A DNA stretch of 64,000 nucleotides from Vibrio lentus (GCF_030409755.1 NZ_JAUFQE010000002.1:3038001-3102000); one strand, 5' to 3'; shown: positions 30,467-46,066, numbered from the stretch's first letter. Notes: generated by a model not told the origin, from the sequence alone. Program-made: numbers and translations.

Positions 30467-31558
30467 ATGCGTCATTTTTTCCCCGCTTTATCTCTTATTT
30501 GTGCCTCGCTTTCGTTCGCCACTATGGCTGAAAATAGTGAACAACCTTTAACCATTAAACAAGGCGCACCCGAAGCGTATGTGGTGGTGAAGGGCGATAC
30601 TTTGTGGGATATCTCCGCGATGTATCTCGATAGCCCATGGCTGTGGCCGAGGTTGTGGCAGGTCAATCCTGAGATCGAAAACCCTCACCTTATTTACCCC
30701 GGAGATAAATTGTCTCTGGTTTGGATTAATGGCGAGCCTGTATTGAGCCTCAAACCCGTCATCAAGCTAAGCCCTAAGATTCGTGTCTCTGAGAAGAAAG
30801 CAGTACCTACCGTCAATGAGGGGCTGGTTTTGCCGTATCTACAGTCTGATCGCTTGGTGGAGCAACAAGATATCCAATCGGCGCAACGAGTGTTGGGGAC
30901 AAGTGATGGTAAACGTTTCTTATCAGGTGAAGACCGACTATTTATCTCGGGCAATCAGCAACATCAAAAATGGGGTATTTACCGTTCTGTCGAAACTTAC
31001 CAACGACAGCAACCTCAAGCGAGTATGACTTCTTTGCGTTTAGTCGCCACAGCGCGCTTGAAAGAGGTGGATGCTGAGTTCAGTAGTTTGCAAATAGAGA
31101 CTCAGCTACAAGAGGTACTGCTCAACGACCTCGTGTTACCAGAACTTGGCGTTGGTCAGGTGAAGCTCTCAACTACGTTTTATCCTGCACCTAGTGCCGC
31201 GGGTCAGTTTGCTAATATCTTGGGCTCATTAGATGGCAGCCAATACAGTGCAAAGAATCAGGTCGTGGTTATTAATAAAGGCTCACAGGACAATCTTCGC
31301 CAAGGATCTATGTTTACGCTTAGTGAAAGCGGCGCGGTGGTGTTTGGTAAGCAGGGTGAATATAGCTATAAAGAGTCAGCGGCGAGCGATAAGGTGCAGT
31401 TGCCAAGTACCTCACTCGGTAGCTTGATGGTCATTCGTCCTTATGAGTATTTTAGCTTGGCCTTGATCACTCAGAGCTCTAAGCCTGTTAGTAATGACAT
31501 TCTGGCGGTATCGCCTTTGGACCTTGCTGTGACGGAAGAGCTTAAGGGCACCGAGTGA
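30467..31558 (+). CDS. LysM-domain protein, TsaP-like
   Basis: Exported protein of 363 aa. A signal peptide (1-21, ATMA-E) is followed by a LysM domain (about 37-85: VVVKGDTLWDISAMYL, NPHLIYPGDKL), which binds peptidoglycan. The C-terminal half contains VVVINKGSQDNLRQGSMFTL, resembling the FlgT-C-like part of TsaP. In Pseudomonas the same gene next to dprA and def (PA0020) is TsaP, which anchors the type IV pilus secretin. The same role is a fair inference here. dprA starts at a GTG overlapping the stop (GTGA). Confidence 0.8.
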   Translation: MRHFFPALSLICASLSFATMAENSEQPLTIKQGAPEAYVVVKGDTLWDISAMYLDSPWLWPRLWQVNPEIENPHLIYPGDKLSLVWINGEPVLSLKPVIKLSPKIRVSEKKAVPTVNEGLVLPYLQSDRLVEQQDIQSAQRVLGTSDGKRFLSGEDRLFISGNQQHQKWGIYRSVETYQRQQPQASMTSLRLVATARLKEVDAEFSSLQIETQLQEVLLNDLVLPELGVGQVKLSTTFYPAPSAAGQFANILGSLDGSQYSAKNQVVVINKGSQDNLRQGSMFTLSESGAVVFGKQGEYSYKESAASDKVQLPSTSLGSLMVIRPYEYFSLALITQSSKPVSNDILAVSPLDLAVTEELKGTE

Positions 31559-32666
31559 ATGAGCAACAACTGAGCGCTTGGCTAACTCTAAGTTTTGTAC
31601 CGCAATTGGGTGGCAAGCGCCTTTCTCGTCTGCTGAGTATCGACTCCCCTTCGAACATTGTTGGCTACTCAAGTCAGCAGCTGCAAGCGATTGGCTTGTC
31701 AGCTAAGCAAATCTCCTATTTAAGAGAGCAAGCCCCAAGAGAAGTGGAGGCTTGCCTAGCGTGGCAAGCAAGACAACCCAACCATCACATCATTACCCCG
31801 AATTGCTCGCATTATCCCAAACTGCTGAATGAGACAGCCTCTGCGCCGAGCGCGCTTTTCGTTAAAGGTCACGTTGAAAAACTGATTGAGCCTCAAATCG
31901 CAATGGTCGGCAGTCGTAATGCCAGCATCGAAGGGCTGCAGACAGCGAAGTCCTTCGCCAAAGAGTTCGTCCAAAACGGTTTGATTGTCACGAGTGGCTT
32001 AGCGTTGGGCATTGACGGTTACGCTCATGATGGTGCTCTAGATAAAGGAGGAGAGACTTTCGCGGTTTTAGGTTCAGGTTTGGATTCCATTTACCCAGCA
32101 CGGCACAGAAACTTAGCCGATAGAATCTGTGAAAATGGTGCATTGGTTTCAGAGTTTCGCCCAAGTGCCAAACCTCGACCTGAACATTTCCCTCGCCGTA
32201 ACCGTATTATAAGTGGGTTATCGCTCGGAACCTTGGTAGTGAAGCGGCTGAGAAGAGTGGCTCTTTGATTACAGCTCGCTATGCCATGGAGCAAGGCCGA
32301 GAGGTGTTTGCGTTACCAGGCTCTATTCATAGTCCAACCAGCCGTGGCGGCAATAGATTAATTAAAGCTGGTGCATGTTTGGTGCAAAATGCTCAAGATG
32401 TTCTGATCGAAATAAAGAGTCTGTTAGACTGGTCTATAGATCAGCAGCCCAGTTTGTTCGAGCCTACGCCGAATGAGTGTGAAAATGAACAATTGCCATT
32501 TCCACAGCTGTTAGCTAACGTAGGATTAGAGGCGACACCCGTTGATATTTTGGCACAGAGAACCCATATACCTGTGCATGAGGTCATGATGCAGCTTTTA
32601 GAGCTTGAGCTCTCAGGGCATGTTGTTGCAGTTTCCGGTGGCTATATTCGAAAGGGGAGAGGCTAA
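31555..32666 (+). pseudogene. dprA: DNA processing protein DprA, one-base frameshift
   Basis: Loads RecA on incoming single-stranded DNA during transformation. Frame 1 (31555-32268) gives the N-terminal domain and the Rossmann-like core through SGLALGIDGYAH, GSGLDSIYPARH and FPRRNRIISGLSLGTLVV, then runs into the unrelated KRLRRVAL and a stop. Frame 2 continues with the expected SGSLITARYAMEQGREVFALPGSI and the C-terminal winged helix. Adding one G next to 32241 restores EAAEKSG and a 370-aa protein. So the gene is either broken by a deletion or the sequence has an error. Neither half alone has a full Rossmann fold. The start is a GTG overlapping the previous stop. Confidence 0.93.
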
Positions 32667-32669
32667 GCT

Positions 32670-33146
32670 ATGATGATGGACATACTGATGTACTTGTTTG
32701 AAACCTACATCCATAGCGATTCTGAATTGCAGGTGGATCAAGATGAGCTGGAAGATGAGCTTCTTCGAGCAGGGTTTCACCAAGATGATATTTATAAGGC
32801 CCTCCATTGGTTAGAAGATCTTGCTGCATTGCAAGATACCGAGAACCAAGCGGCGATTAGTGTGTGTTCCAATACCTCGATGCGTATTTATACCAGTCGA
32901 GAGATTTCACGTATTAATATGGAGTGTCGAGGCTTCTTATTGTTCCTTGAGCAGATCAACGTGCTTACGACAGAGATTCGTGAAATGGTGATTGATCGTG
33001 TGATGGGGCTTGAGACCAACGAATTTGAATTGGATGATCTGAAATGGATTATCTTAATGGTGCTATTTAATGTGCCGGGTAATGAAAGTGCTTACACGCA
33101 AATGGAAGAGCTGTTGTACACCAAAGAGCAAGGTATCTTGCATTAA
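32670..33146 (+). CDS. smg: Smg family protein (DUF494)
   Basis: Cytoplasmic acidic protein of 158 aa, function unknown. [22 protein letters not shown] and the following helical region match the Smg family. Three ATGs stand in a row (32670, 32673, 32676); GGGGAGAGG is 7 bases before the first. It is 3 bases after the dprA stop and before the zinc-finger gene, the conserved dprA-smg-yrdD order. Confidence 0.94.
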   Translation: MMMDILMYLFETYIHSDSELQVDQDELEDELLRAGFHQDDIYKALHWLEDLAALQDTENQAAISVCSNTSMRIYTSREISRINMECRGFLLFLEQINVLTTEIREMVIDRVMGLETNEFELDDLKWIILMVLFNVPGNESAYTQMEELLYTKEQGILH

Positions 33147-33158
33147 TACAGGCTTGTC

Positions 33159-33728
33159 ATGAGTAGTAAGATTGATAATCAGCTTTTTTCAGCACATGAA
33201 CATGCGTTAGAGCGTGAACCATGTCCACAGTGTGGTGGAGAGCTTCAGCTTCGCCATGGTAAGCACGGCCCATTTTTAGGCTGTAAGCAGTATCCGAGCT
33301 GTGATTACATCAAGCCTTTGCATCAAAACGATGGCCATGTGGTGAAAGAGTTGGGTGTACCGTGTCCTAAATGCCAAAACGAATTGGTATTAAGGCAAGG
33401 CCGCTTTGGGATGTTCATTGGTTGTAGTAGCTACCCAACGTGTAATCACATCGAATCTTTGGATCAACCCAAAGAACAACCTGAAGAGCAGCCACTTGTT
33501 GCTTGCCCTGAGTGTGGCAGAGGCCATTTGGTTGAGCGTAAATCTCGCTATGGCAAAACCTTCTATGCTTGTGATAACTACCCTAAGTGTAAGTTCGCAG
33601 TAAACCAACCACCTGTTCTAGGCCGCTGTGAAGAGTGCCAGTTCCCGTTGTTACTTGAGAAGAAAACAGCCAGTGGTATCAAGAAGCAATGCGCTGATCG
33701 CAAGTGTCATCACATTCAATCTCAATAA
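33159..33728 (+). CDS. Topoisomerase I-type zinc-ribbon protein (YrdD-like)
   Basis: Protein of 189 aa made of four C4 zinc ribbons: CPQCGGEL...GCKQYPSC, CPKCQNEL...GCSSYPTC, CPECGRGH...ACDNYPKC and CEECQFPL...QCADRKC. These are the ribbons at the C-terminus of topoisomerase I, here without the catalytic part, and are likely single-stranded DNA or RNA binding. It is the same gene as E. coli yrdD by position between smg and tsaC, though here purEK separates it from tsaC. No known pathway. Confidence 0.88.
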   Translation: MSSKIDNQLFSAHEHALEREPCPQCGGELQLRHGKHGPFLGCKQYPSCDYIKPLHQNDGHVVKELGVPCPKCQNELVLRQGRFGMFIGCSSYPTCNHIESLDQPKEQPEEQPLVACPECGRGHLVERKSRYGKTFYACDNYPKCKFAVNQPPVLGRCEECQFPLLLEKKTASGIKKQCADRKCHHIQSQ

Positions 33729-33743
33729 CCTGATGCTATAGAC

Positions 33744-33774
33744 AAAAAAACGGCGCTCACTGAGCGCCATTTTT
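33744..33774. terminator. Bidirectional terminator between the zinc-ribbon gene and purK
   Basis: Stem GGCGCTC / GAGCGCC with loop ACT, flanked by AAAAAAA upstream and TTTTTA downstream, so it can end both converging genes. Confidence 0.9.
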
Positions 33775-33795
33775 ATATCAAATCCACAATGTCGG

Positions 33796-34926
33796 CTACT
33801 TCATCTGCTCAGCAAACTCATGCACAGCAGGGTAAGCTTGCTTATCGAGAATATCTGCCAGTGAGCATAACGCTCTTTGCAGTTCTGCGTTGTAGTCAGC
33901 GCTCACGTTAATGTGGCCCATCTTACGACCTGCACGCTTCTCTTTGCCATACCAATGAACATGACAACCACCTTGAGCCAAAATTGCTTCAGGTAGAGTA
34001 TCTTCACCAAGAATGTTGATCATTGCGGTTGGGCGAATCAGTTTAGTACTGCCTAGTGGCATACCACACACAGCACGTAGGTGGTTCTCAAACTGACAAG
34101 TTTCAGCGCCTTGTTGCGTCCAGTGGCCAGAGTTATGAACACGTGGTGCAATCTCGTTAACCAGCAGTGAACCTTTAACATCAAAGAACTCTAACGCTAG
34201 CACGCCAACGTAATCCAAACGTTCTGCAACAGCGGTGAACATGGTTTTTGCTTGCTCTTGCAGTTCAATGTCATCAATCGCTGTCGATAAGCTCAATACG
34301 CCGTCGGTGTGAACATTTTCAGCCAGTGGGTACACTTGAATCTCGCCATTGGCGCCACGAGCACCGACAAGTGATACTTCGCGGTCAAACGGAACGAACT
34401 CTTCAGCCACAATAGCTTGGTTGTCGGTCGCGGCAATGCACTCCGCCATTTCTGTCCAAGTTGACTCAACATTATCTAATGTCTTTAAGCGCCACTGGCC
34501 TTTGCCATCGTAGCCGCCAAGTGTGCTCTTCAAGACCATTGGCAAGCCTACGTGAGCAATCGCAGCGTCAAAGTCTTCGCGAGAGTTAATCACGTAGTAC
34601 TTGGCATTTTTCACGTTTGCTTCGTCTAACAGGGCTTTTTCAAGACGACGGTCACCGCCAGCTTTGATTGCTTCTGTTGTCGGCAAGAACTTACCGCTGC
34701 GCTCACATACCTCAAGCACGTCGTGAGGGATATGTTCGAACTCTGCAGTAATGACGTCTGCACGCTCAATCGCATTGTCTAAGCCGTTGCCTAGAATCGC
34801 TTGCGTTAATGGGTGAACAATATTTTTGCTGCCAACATCAAAAGCAGAAATTTCAATATTCAGCGGTGCCCCAGCTAGGGACATCATGCGAGCAAGTTGG
34901 CCCGCGCCTAACACAAGAACATGCAT
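33796..34926 (-). CDS. purK: 5-(carboxyamino)imidazole ribonucleotide synthase
   Basis: ATP-grasp enzyme converting AIR and bicarbonate to N5-CAIR in purine synthesis. It is 376 aa. The N-terminal [12 protein letters not shown] begins the biotin-carboxylase-like fold, and ATP-grasp elements include [15 protein letters not shown] and [25 protein letters not shown]. Its product goes to PurE, encoded 5 bases upstream in the same operon. Confidence 0.97.
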   Translation of the reverse strand: MHVLVLGAGQLARMMSLAGAPLNIEISAFDVGSKNIVHPLTQAILGNGLDNAIERADVITAEFEHIPHDVLEVCERSGKFLPTTEAIKAGGDRRLEKALLDEANVKNAKYYVINSREDFDAAIAHVGLPMVLKSTLGGYDGKGQWRLKTLDNVESTWTEMAECIAATDNQAIVAEEFVPFDREVSLVGARGANGEIQVYPLAENVHTDGVLSLSTAIDDIELQEQAKTMFTAVAERLDYVGVLALEFFDVKGSLLVNEIAPRVHNSGHWTQQGAETCQFENHLRAVCGMPLGSTKLIRPTAMINILGEDTLPEAILAQGGCHVHWYGKEKRAGRKMGHINVSADYNAELQRALCSLADILDKQAYPAVHEFAEQMK

Positions 34927-34931
34927 GGGAA

Positions 34932-35417
34932 TTAGTCCTCTGCAGGGTTTGGATTAGCAAGAACCGTTTCTGTTTGCTCAGAGCGGAACGCTTCTACTTT
35001 TGCCATCACGTCTTCATTGTGTGTACCAATGATTTGAGCGGCTAGGATGCCAGCGTTAGCAGCACCAGCTTCACCGATAGCCAGAGTACCTACCGCGATA
35101 CCTTTTGGCATTTGTACGATAGAAAGTAGCGAGTCCATGCCTTTCAGTGCTTTAGACTGAACAGGAACACCTAAAACAGGGACGCTTGTGAAAGCTGCAG
35201 CCATGCCCGGAAGATGCGCAGCACCGCCAGCACCAGCAATAATCACTTTAATACCGCGCTCTTTCGCACTGGTTGCGTAGTCAGCAAGCAACTGAGGTGT
35301 GCGGTGAGCAGAAACCACTTTTGTTTCGTACGCCACGCCAAACTGATCCAACATTTCTGCAGCTAGCTTCATTGTTGGCCAATCAGATTTAGAACCCATG
35401 ATAATACCGACAGTCAT
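34932..35417 (-). CDS. purE: N5-carboxyaminoimidazole ribonucleotide mutase
   Basis: Class I PurE, moving the carboxyl group of N5-CAIR to give CAIR. It is 161 aa. [13 protein letters not shown] (residues 4-16) and the SAHRTPQLL loop carry the active-site residues. GGAG stands 8 bases before the ATG. It is the first gene of purEK, with a perfect PurR box overlapping its promoter. Confidence 0.97.
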   Translation of the reverse strand: MTVGIIMGSKSDWPTMKLAAEMLDQFGVAYETKVVSAHRTPQLLADYATSAKERGIKVIIAGAGGAAHLPGMAAAFTSVPVLGVPVQSKALKGMDSLLSIVQMPKGIAVGTLAIGEAGAANAGILAAQIIGTHNEDVMAKVEAFRSEQTETVLANPNPAED

Positions 35418-35467
35418 CTCAAACTCCTTCAGGTACGATTTAATTAGTGATTAGATATTTTGCGCGC

Positions 35468-35505
35468 ATTATACGGGTAAAATTGCTTAAGGAAAACGTT
35501 TGCGT
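35468..35505 (-). promoter_or_regulatory. purEK promoter with PurR operator
   Basis: On the minus strand ACGCAAACGTTTTCCT (35505-35490) matches the PurR consensus ANGCAANCGNTTNCNT at every fixed base. A TATAAT (35473-35468) lies 16 bases after it, so the operator covers the -35 region. Purine repression through PurR is the expected control. Confidence 0.9.
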
Positions 35506-35612
35506 CAGTCTAGGTTGTTAATTGATACATTTTATAAACAAATAGCTTTAGTCACAGTGAATGATAATTTGTACACTTAGCGAGTTCGATAACAGAATTA
35601 ATGAGGCAACCC

Positions 35613-37107
<1,495 letters not shown>

Positions 37108-37133
37108 TTCTTCCTTCCTTATAGGGATAGTGA

Positions 37134-37162
37134 TAGGGTCATCTATATAGATGACCCTTTTT
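37134..37162 (+). terminator. hemF terminator
   Basis: A perfect 24-base dyad (37135-37158) built from AGGGTCATCTAT and its complement, then TTTTTA. It lies between hemF and aroE. Confidence 0.8.
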
Positions 37163-37184
37163 ATTATTTCTGTTAGGTAAGGAT

Positions 37185-38015
37185 ATGACACAGCAAGTAG
37201 ATCGTTATGCCGTTTTCGGTAATCCTATTGGGCAAAGCAAATCGCCATTCATTCATACATTATTTGCTCGCCAAACCAGCCAACAACTTACCTATACAGC
37301 ACTCCAGCCAGAACAAGGTGAATTCATCATTGCTGCTCAAGCTTTTTTTAGTGAAGGTGGTAGAGGGTGTAATGTCACAGCGCCATTTAAAGAAGATGCT
37401 TATCAGTTCGCTAATCGCCTGACTGAAAGAGCTGAACTAGCCGGTGCTGTAAACACACTTAAGAAGCTCGATGATGGAGAGATCATTGGTGATAACACCG
37501 ATGGTGAAGGCTTAGTTCAAGACCTTCTTCAACATCAAGTTATGCTCGAAGGGGCTCGCGTTCTTCTGCTTGGCGCTGGTGGTGCTGCTCGAGGAGTGAT
37601 CCAACCTCTTCTCGACCAAAAGCCACAACAGTTGGTAGTCGCTAATCGAACCAGTTCAAAGGCTGAACTTCTGGCCGAAATGTTTTCTTCACATGGAAAC
37701 ATCAAAGGAATGGGGTTAAGCGATGTTAATGAAGGGTTTGATGTCATCGTTAACTCGACCTCGTCTGGTCTAAGTGGTCAGCTTCCTGAAATTTCTGAGG
37801 TTATTTTCAATTCGAATAGTGCCGTTTATGACATGGTTTACGGGTCGGGCAACACGGTATTCAATCAGTGGGCATTAGATAATGGTGTTCACGCTGCTTA
37901 TGATGGTTTGGGTATGTTGGTAGGACAGGCCGCTGAGAGCTTCATGCTTTGGCGTGGCCTTCGTCCGGGAACAAAACAGATTTTAAGAGAACTACGTAAA
38001 AACCTAGAGATGTAA
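37185..38015 (+). CDS. aroE: Shikimate dehydrogenase
   Basis: NADP-dependent reduction of 3-dehydroshikimate to shikimate in aromatic amino acid synthesis. It is 276 aa. The substrate motif [12 protein letters not shown] is at residues 13-24, the catalytic Lys is in [11 protein letters not shown] (about 59-69; Ala replaces the more usual Val), and the NADP motif is [15 protein letters not shown] near 127. It is followed 17 bases later by the DUF1488 gene, as in E. coli. Confidence 0.97.
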   Translation: MTQQVDRYAVFGNPIGQSKSPFIHTLFARQTSQQLTYTALQPEQGEFIIAAQAFFSEGGRGCNVTAPFKEDAYQFANRLTERAELAGAVNTLKKLDDGEIIGDNTDGEGLVQDLLQHQVMLEGARVLLLGAGGAARGVIQPLLDQKPQQLVVANRTSSKAELLAEMFSSHGNIKGMGLSDVNEGFDVIVNSTSSGLSGQLPEISEVIFNSNSAVYDMVYGSGNTVFNQWALDNGVHAAYDGLGMLVGQAAESFMLWRGLRPGTKQILRELRKNLEM

Positions 38016-38032
38016 TGAGGTATTTATAAAAA

Positions 38033-38302
38033 ATGAATCAATCAATTCTATTTCCTGATATCCAAGATTGGGATGAAGAAAATCAATCAGTCATCTTCCC
38101 AGCACAGCAGTCTGGCGCACTGATTGAGTGTGTTATGTCTATTGAAGAGCTGTCTCGATTGGCAGGTAAAGGTATAGAAGAAGGCGATCAAGCTTTAGTT
38201 ATCTTTTCAGAGTTACGTTTTGATATTGAAGAGCTAGCGGAAGAGTTAATAGAAGAAGAGGAGTATGACTCCTCTAATCGGATTCAGATCAAAGTGCTTT
38301 AG
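38033..38302 (+). CDS. DUF1488-family protein (YrdB-like)
   Basis: Very acidic 89-aa protein of unknown function with an N-terminal LFPDIQDWDEENQSVIFPA motif like E. coli YrdB, which is also directly downstream of aroE. The C-terminal half is almost all Glu/Asp/Leu helix (ELAEELIEEEEYD). Its stop overlaps the stop of the convergent yrdA-like gene by four bases. Confidence 0.88.
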   Translation: MNQSILFPDIQDWDEENQSVIFPAQQSGALIECVMSIEELSRLAGKGIEEGDQALVIFSELRFDIEELAEELIEEEEYDSSNRIQIKVL

Positions 38303-38844
38303 ACTGGTAGCACAGAGTCTAGATAGTCGTTTTTATTCTGAACATAGTTGTCAGCTGACTTCTGTAAAAAGGCACGCTCTTTATCATTTAATGGGCGTGC
38401 TTGTTTTACTGGGCTTCCTACATAGAGATAACCGCTTTCAAGTACCTTGTTTGGCGGAATTAAGCTACCAGCACCAATCATCACATCTTCTTTAATAACC
38501 ACGCCATCGAGCACGATAGCTCCCATACCAACAAGTACACGATCTTCAATGGTGCAGCCGTGTAGCATTACTTTATGACCGATAGTGACATCATTACCTA
38601 TTAGTAGAGGATAACCCTCAGGGTTTTCTGCATTCTTATGGGTGACGTGCAAAACGCTGCCGTCTTGGATATTAGTTCTATTTCCAATATGAATGTGGTT
38701 CACATCTCCTCGAGCTGCAACCAAAGGCCACACACTAGAGTCGTCACCTATTTTGATATCACCAACCAGTACCGAACTTGTATCTATATAGACACCTTGT
38801 CCAATCTGAGGGGATATTCCTTTATAACTGCGTATTGAACTCAT
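38299..38844 (-). CDS. yrdA: Gamma-carbonic-anhydrase-like protein (YrdA)
   Basis: Left-handed beta-helix trimer protein of 181 aa from ATG 38844 (AAGGAGG at the right distance); an open extension to 38937 lacks similarity. Hexapeptide repeats run through the chain (VLVGDI, VMIGAG). Histidines in HVTH (about residues 66-70) and GHKVMLHG (about 85-92) match the metal ligands of gamma-carbonic anhydrases. Whether it is an active anhydrase is not known. It converges on the DUF1488 gene, as in E. coli yrdA/yrdB. Confidence 0.9.
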   Translation of the reverse strand: MSSIRSYKGISPQIGQGVYIDTSSVLVGDIKIGDDSSVWPLVAARGDVNHIHIGNRTNIQDGSVLHVTHKNAENPEGYPLLIGNDVTIGHKVMLHGCTIEDRVLVGMGAIVLDGVVIKEDVMIGAGSLIPPNKVLESGYLYVGSPVKQARPLNDKERAFLQKSADNYVQNKNDYLDSVLPV

Positions 38845-38964
38845 AAATCCTCCTTTATATAGGCACCTTAAGCCTTTAATTAAGGGGAATACTAGTGAAA
38901 ACGGGGTGTTTTGAACAAAAAACGCTCGAACAATCAAAAAAGTAAGAAAAACTTCAAAAAGGGC

Positions 38965-38992
38965 TTGCCAGTGTGATCGAAATCTCTATAAT
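38965..38992 (+). promoter_or_regulatory. rrn P1 promoter
   Basis: TTGCCA, 16 bases, TATAAT, followed by a GC-rich discriminator (GCGACCTC), the pattern of stringently controlled rRNA promoters. Confidence 0.85.
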
Positions 38993-39092
38993 GCGACCTC
39001 GTTGAAACGGGAAGGCTTCGCAAGAAACCAAAACGAATCAGCAGGTCAAATTAGCCAAGCTAAGCGCTTGAAAAAAGTTTTGAAAATAGTGG

Positions 39093-39120
39093 TTGACACT
39101 AAAGCTTAAATCGCTAAAAT
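39093..39120 (+). promoter_or_regulatory. rrn P2 promoter
   Basis: TTGACA, 16 bases, TAAAAT, about 130 bases after P1 and 296 bases before the 16S gene. Confidence 0.85.
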
Positions 39121-39130
39121 GGCCGTCCGA

Positions 39131-39167
39131 TTTGAGCGAAGCTCAAAAAGGAAAAGCTCTTTAACAA
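39131..39167 (+). promoter_or_regulatory. rrn antitermination site (boxB-boxA)
   Basis: Hairpin TTTGAGC-GAA-GCTCAAA (39131-39147) followed by boxA GCTCTTTAACAA (39156-39167), the Nus-factor site of the rRNA leader. A second boxA lies at 41523-41535 before 23S. Confidence 0.9.
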
Positions 39168-39415
39168 TTTAAACCTATCAATCTGTGTGGGCACTCGTTG
39201 ATGAATATCAAAACGTTTTATCGTTAGATAAAACAGATTCTTCGGAATCAAAATTGATTTCAATGAACTGAGTGACCAATACGTTTAACTACTTGTAGTT
39301 ATTCGGCACAGTCAATTCATTACCATTCTGTTGGAATGGTAATAGCTTTAGAATTACATGTTTACTTCGGTAAATATTAGTTTTGAAGTCAGTATTCGTT
39401 GAGTCACAAAATCTT

Positions 39416-40970
<1,555 letters not shown>

Positions 40971-41093
40971 TACGAAGATACCACGATGAGTGTCCACACA
41001 GATTGATTAGGTTTAGAAAAGCAAAGAGAAGAAGAACTCCCAAGGTTCTTCGAAGTTTGTTTCTACTTTTTAAAGTGGAGATAAATTAGCAGT

Positions 41094-41169
41094 GTCCCGT
41101 TCGTCTAGAGGCCTAGGACACCGCCCTTTCACGGCGGTAACAGGGGTTCGACTCCCCTACGGGATACCA
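41094..41169 (+). tRNA. tRNA-Glu (TTC)
   Basis: 76 bases, CCA encoded, acceptor GTCCCGT/ACGGGAT, anticodon loop CTTTCAC. First tRNA of the 16S-23S spacer. Confidence 0.97.
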
Positions 41170-41171
41170 TT

Positions 41172-41247
41172 GGGTCGTTAGCTCAGTTGGTAGAGCAGTT
41201 GACTTTTAATCAATTGGTCGCAGGTTCGAATCCTGCACGACCCACCA
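41172..41247 (+). tRNA. tRNA-Lys (TTT)
   Basis: 76 bases with encoded CCA, acceptor GGGTCGT/ACGACCC, anticodon TTT. Only two bases after tRNA-Glu. Confidence 0.97.
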
Positions 41248-41272
41248 TTTCCTCCCAAGGAAATAAAAGTAT

Positions 41273-41348
41273 GGGGCTATAGCTCAGCTGGGAGAGCGCC
41301 TGCCTTGCACGCAGGAGGTCTGCGGTTCGATCCCGCATAGCTCCACCA
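41273..41348 (+). tRNA. tRNA-Ala (TGC)
   Basis: 76 bases, acceptor GGGGCTA/TAGCTCC, anticodon loop CTTGCAC, CCA encoded. Confidence 0.97.
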
Positions 41349-41380
41349 TTCTTTCTCCATGAAGGAATTAAAACTATCAT

Positions 41381-41456
41381 GGGCGATTAGCTCAGTTGGG
41401 AGAGCACCTGCCTTACAAGCAGGGGGTCACTGGTTCGAGCCCGGTATCGCCCACCA
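41381..41456 (+). tRNA. tRNA-Val (TAC)
   Basis: 76 bases, acceptor GGGCGAT/ATCGCCC, anticodon loop CTTACAA, CCA encoded. Last tRNA of the spacer; 41457-41772 then holds only the boxA site and processing sequence. Confidence 0.97.
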
Positions 41457-41772
41457 TCTTTAAGCATTCTCGTAAGAGAGTATTTAAAAATGATTTTGAA
41501 AGTTTAACACTTGAAAAACTCTTGCTCTTTAACAATTTGGAAAGCTGACTGATTTGATTACTTACGAGTAATTCAAATCAAATTTAAAAGTTCTCAATGT
41601 TTATCTTTCATTAGATAAACACAACAAACACATTCAAGTGTCTTGTATTCGAATCAATCTTTACATTGATTCACAATTGAGTCCGGCAAACAGTCATCAG
41701 GAATTAACCCTTCTTGATGACAACCAAAAACCTTGGTTAGTTGCCATACACTAAGACCCTTTCGGGTTGTAT

Positions 41773-44664
<2,892 letters not shown>

Positions 44665-44761
44665 TACAACACCCAAGGGGTTTTGTGGACTCAAAGAAAG
44701 ACCAGACCTTGAATGAGTTTGAAGAGATACTTTTAAATCCAGTTTTCCGAATTTTAAAATT

Positions 44762-44881
44762 TGCTTGGCGACCATAGCATTGTGGACCCACCTGATTCCA
44801 TGCCGAACTCAGAAGTGAAACACAATAGCGCCGATGGTAGTGTGGGGTTTCCCCATGTGAGAGTAGGACATCGCCAGGCTT
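44762..44881 (+). rRNA. rrf: 5S ribosomal RNA
   Basis: TGCTTGGCGACCATAGC to TCGCCAGGCT, with the CCGAACTCAGAAGTGAAAC core. About 120 bases; ends approximate. Confidence 0.95.
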
Positions 44882-44948
44882 TAATTTCGTTGTTTGCATA
44901 GCAAATGACAACTTCAACAGTGCACAAATCTGTTGATGACAATTTGTT

Positions 44949-45039
44949 GGAGGGATGGCTGAGTGGTCGAAAGCACCGGTCTTGAAAACCGGCAACCGTT
45001 AATAGCGGTTCTAGGGTTCAAATCCCTATCCCTCCACCA
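44949..45039 (+). tRNA. tRNA-Ser (TGA)
   Basis: 91 bases with the long variable arm of class II tRNAs, acceptor GGAGGGA/TCCCTCC, anticodon loop CTTGAAA, CCA encoded. Distal tRNA of the rRNA operon. Confidence 0.96.
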
Positions 45040-45046
45040 CCATTGA

Positions 45047-45076
45047 AAAGCCCGCTGAGAAATCAGCGGGCTTTTT
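45047..45076 (+). terminator. rrn operon terminator
   Basis: Stem AAAAGCCCGCTGA / TCAGCGGGCTTTT with GAAA loop, T-rich end, 8 bases after tRNA-Ser. Confidence 0.92.
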
Positions 45077-45155
45077 CATATCTGCTATTTAGAAGAACAA
45101 AAAAGAGCACTAACGTGCTCTCTATTATTCTCTTAACCAGCATATCTAAAGTTAA

Positions 45156-46046
45156 CTAGTCAGGGAGATACTTTCCTTCGGCTACCTGCCAAAACGCTCT
45201 AATCAGTGGGTTCTCAAGTTGAGATCGTTTACAGCAAACTCCTAATTCAAACGGTTTTATCGGCTCTATTTTCAAACGATCGACTTTGTCTCTCACTGGA
45301 CTGTTGTTAATGACGACATCAGGAGCAATACCTACTCCACAACCTAGCGCAACCATACTTACAATCGCCTCATGCCCAGATACCTGTGCGTAAATGCTGG
45401 GCTTAATCTTCATCTTTTTGAACCACGCATTAGCACGTTCACGAGCAGTACCTGCTTCGGGTATGATAAAAGGAACCTCATTCCAATTTGGCTTTTCGGA
45501 TTGCAGTTGCTGACTAAAGCTACTGACACCGGATGGGATGATTACTGACAGTGGTATATCGCTAATGGTTTCGAATTCTAATCTTGAAGGCAAAATGTCT
45601 GGTTTAGCTGAAATAGCAATATCAGCTTCATCATTCAGTATCTTGTCAATGGACTGCGCTGGATCACCGGTAGAGAGCTTAAACTCAATATACGGATGAA
45701 TAGCTCTGAATTCGGTAATGAGTTCAGGAAGGTGACTGTAGCTTGCTGTTACGGAACAGAAAATACGGATCTCACCCTTTAGCTCCTGTTCTCCGCCTTT
45801 TAGATGAAGATTATATTGCTGCCACTCGCCAACGATGCTCAATGCCACAGGTAATAGGTGTTTACCTGCCGGAGTGAGATCAACACTTCGATTATCCCTG
45901 ATAAGCAGTTCTTGCCCTGTTTCTTCCTCAAGCTTTTGTATCTGACGACTAAGAGCAGAAGGACTGACGTGCATAGCAGCAGCTGTTTTGCTGAAACTCT
46001 TGCTATCACATAAATGTATAAATAATTGTAGAGATTTTATGTTCAT
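45156..46046 (-). CDS. ilvY: LysR-family activator of ilvC
   Basis: Regulator of 296 aa from ATG 46046 (MNIKSLQLFIHLCDS); an open extension to 46112 is not needed. The N-terminal winged helix shows SKSFSKTAAAMHVSPSALSRQ (residues 16-36 approximately), then an effector domain. In E. coli IlvY is always bound between ilvY and ilvC and is activated by acetolactate or acetohydroxybutyrate. The divergent position to ilvC is the same here. Confidence 0.95.
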   Translation of the reverse strand: MNIKSLQLFIHLCDSKSFSKTAAAMHVSPSALSRQIQKLEEETGQELLIRDNRSVDLTPAGKHLLPVALSIVGEWQQYNLHLKGGEQELKGEIRIFCSVTASYSHLPELITEFRAIHPYIEFKLSTGDPAQSIDKILNDEADIAISAKPDILPSRLEFETISDIPLSVIIPSGVSSFSQQLQSEKPNWNEVPFIIPEAGTARERANAWFKKMKIKPSIYAQVSGHEAIVSMVALGCGVGIAPDVVINNSPVRDKVDRLKIEPIKPFELGVCCKRSQLENPLIRAFWQVAEGKYLPD

Positions 46047-46066
46047 GTTCTGTGATCGTTTCCATG

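Noticed and set aside
38845..38937. N-terminal extension of the yrdA-like gene
   Set aside because: The conserved start has a perfect AAGGAGG; the extension is not similar to the family.
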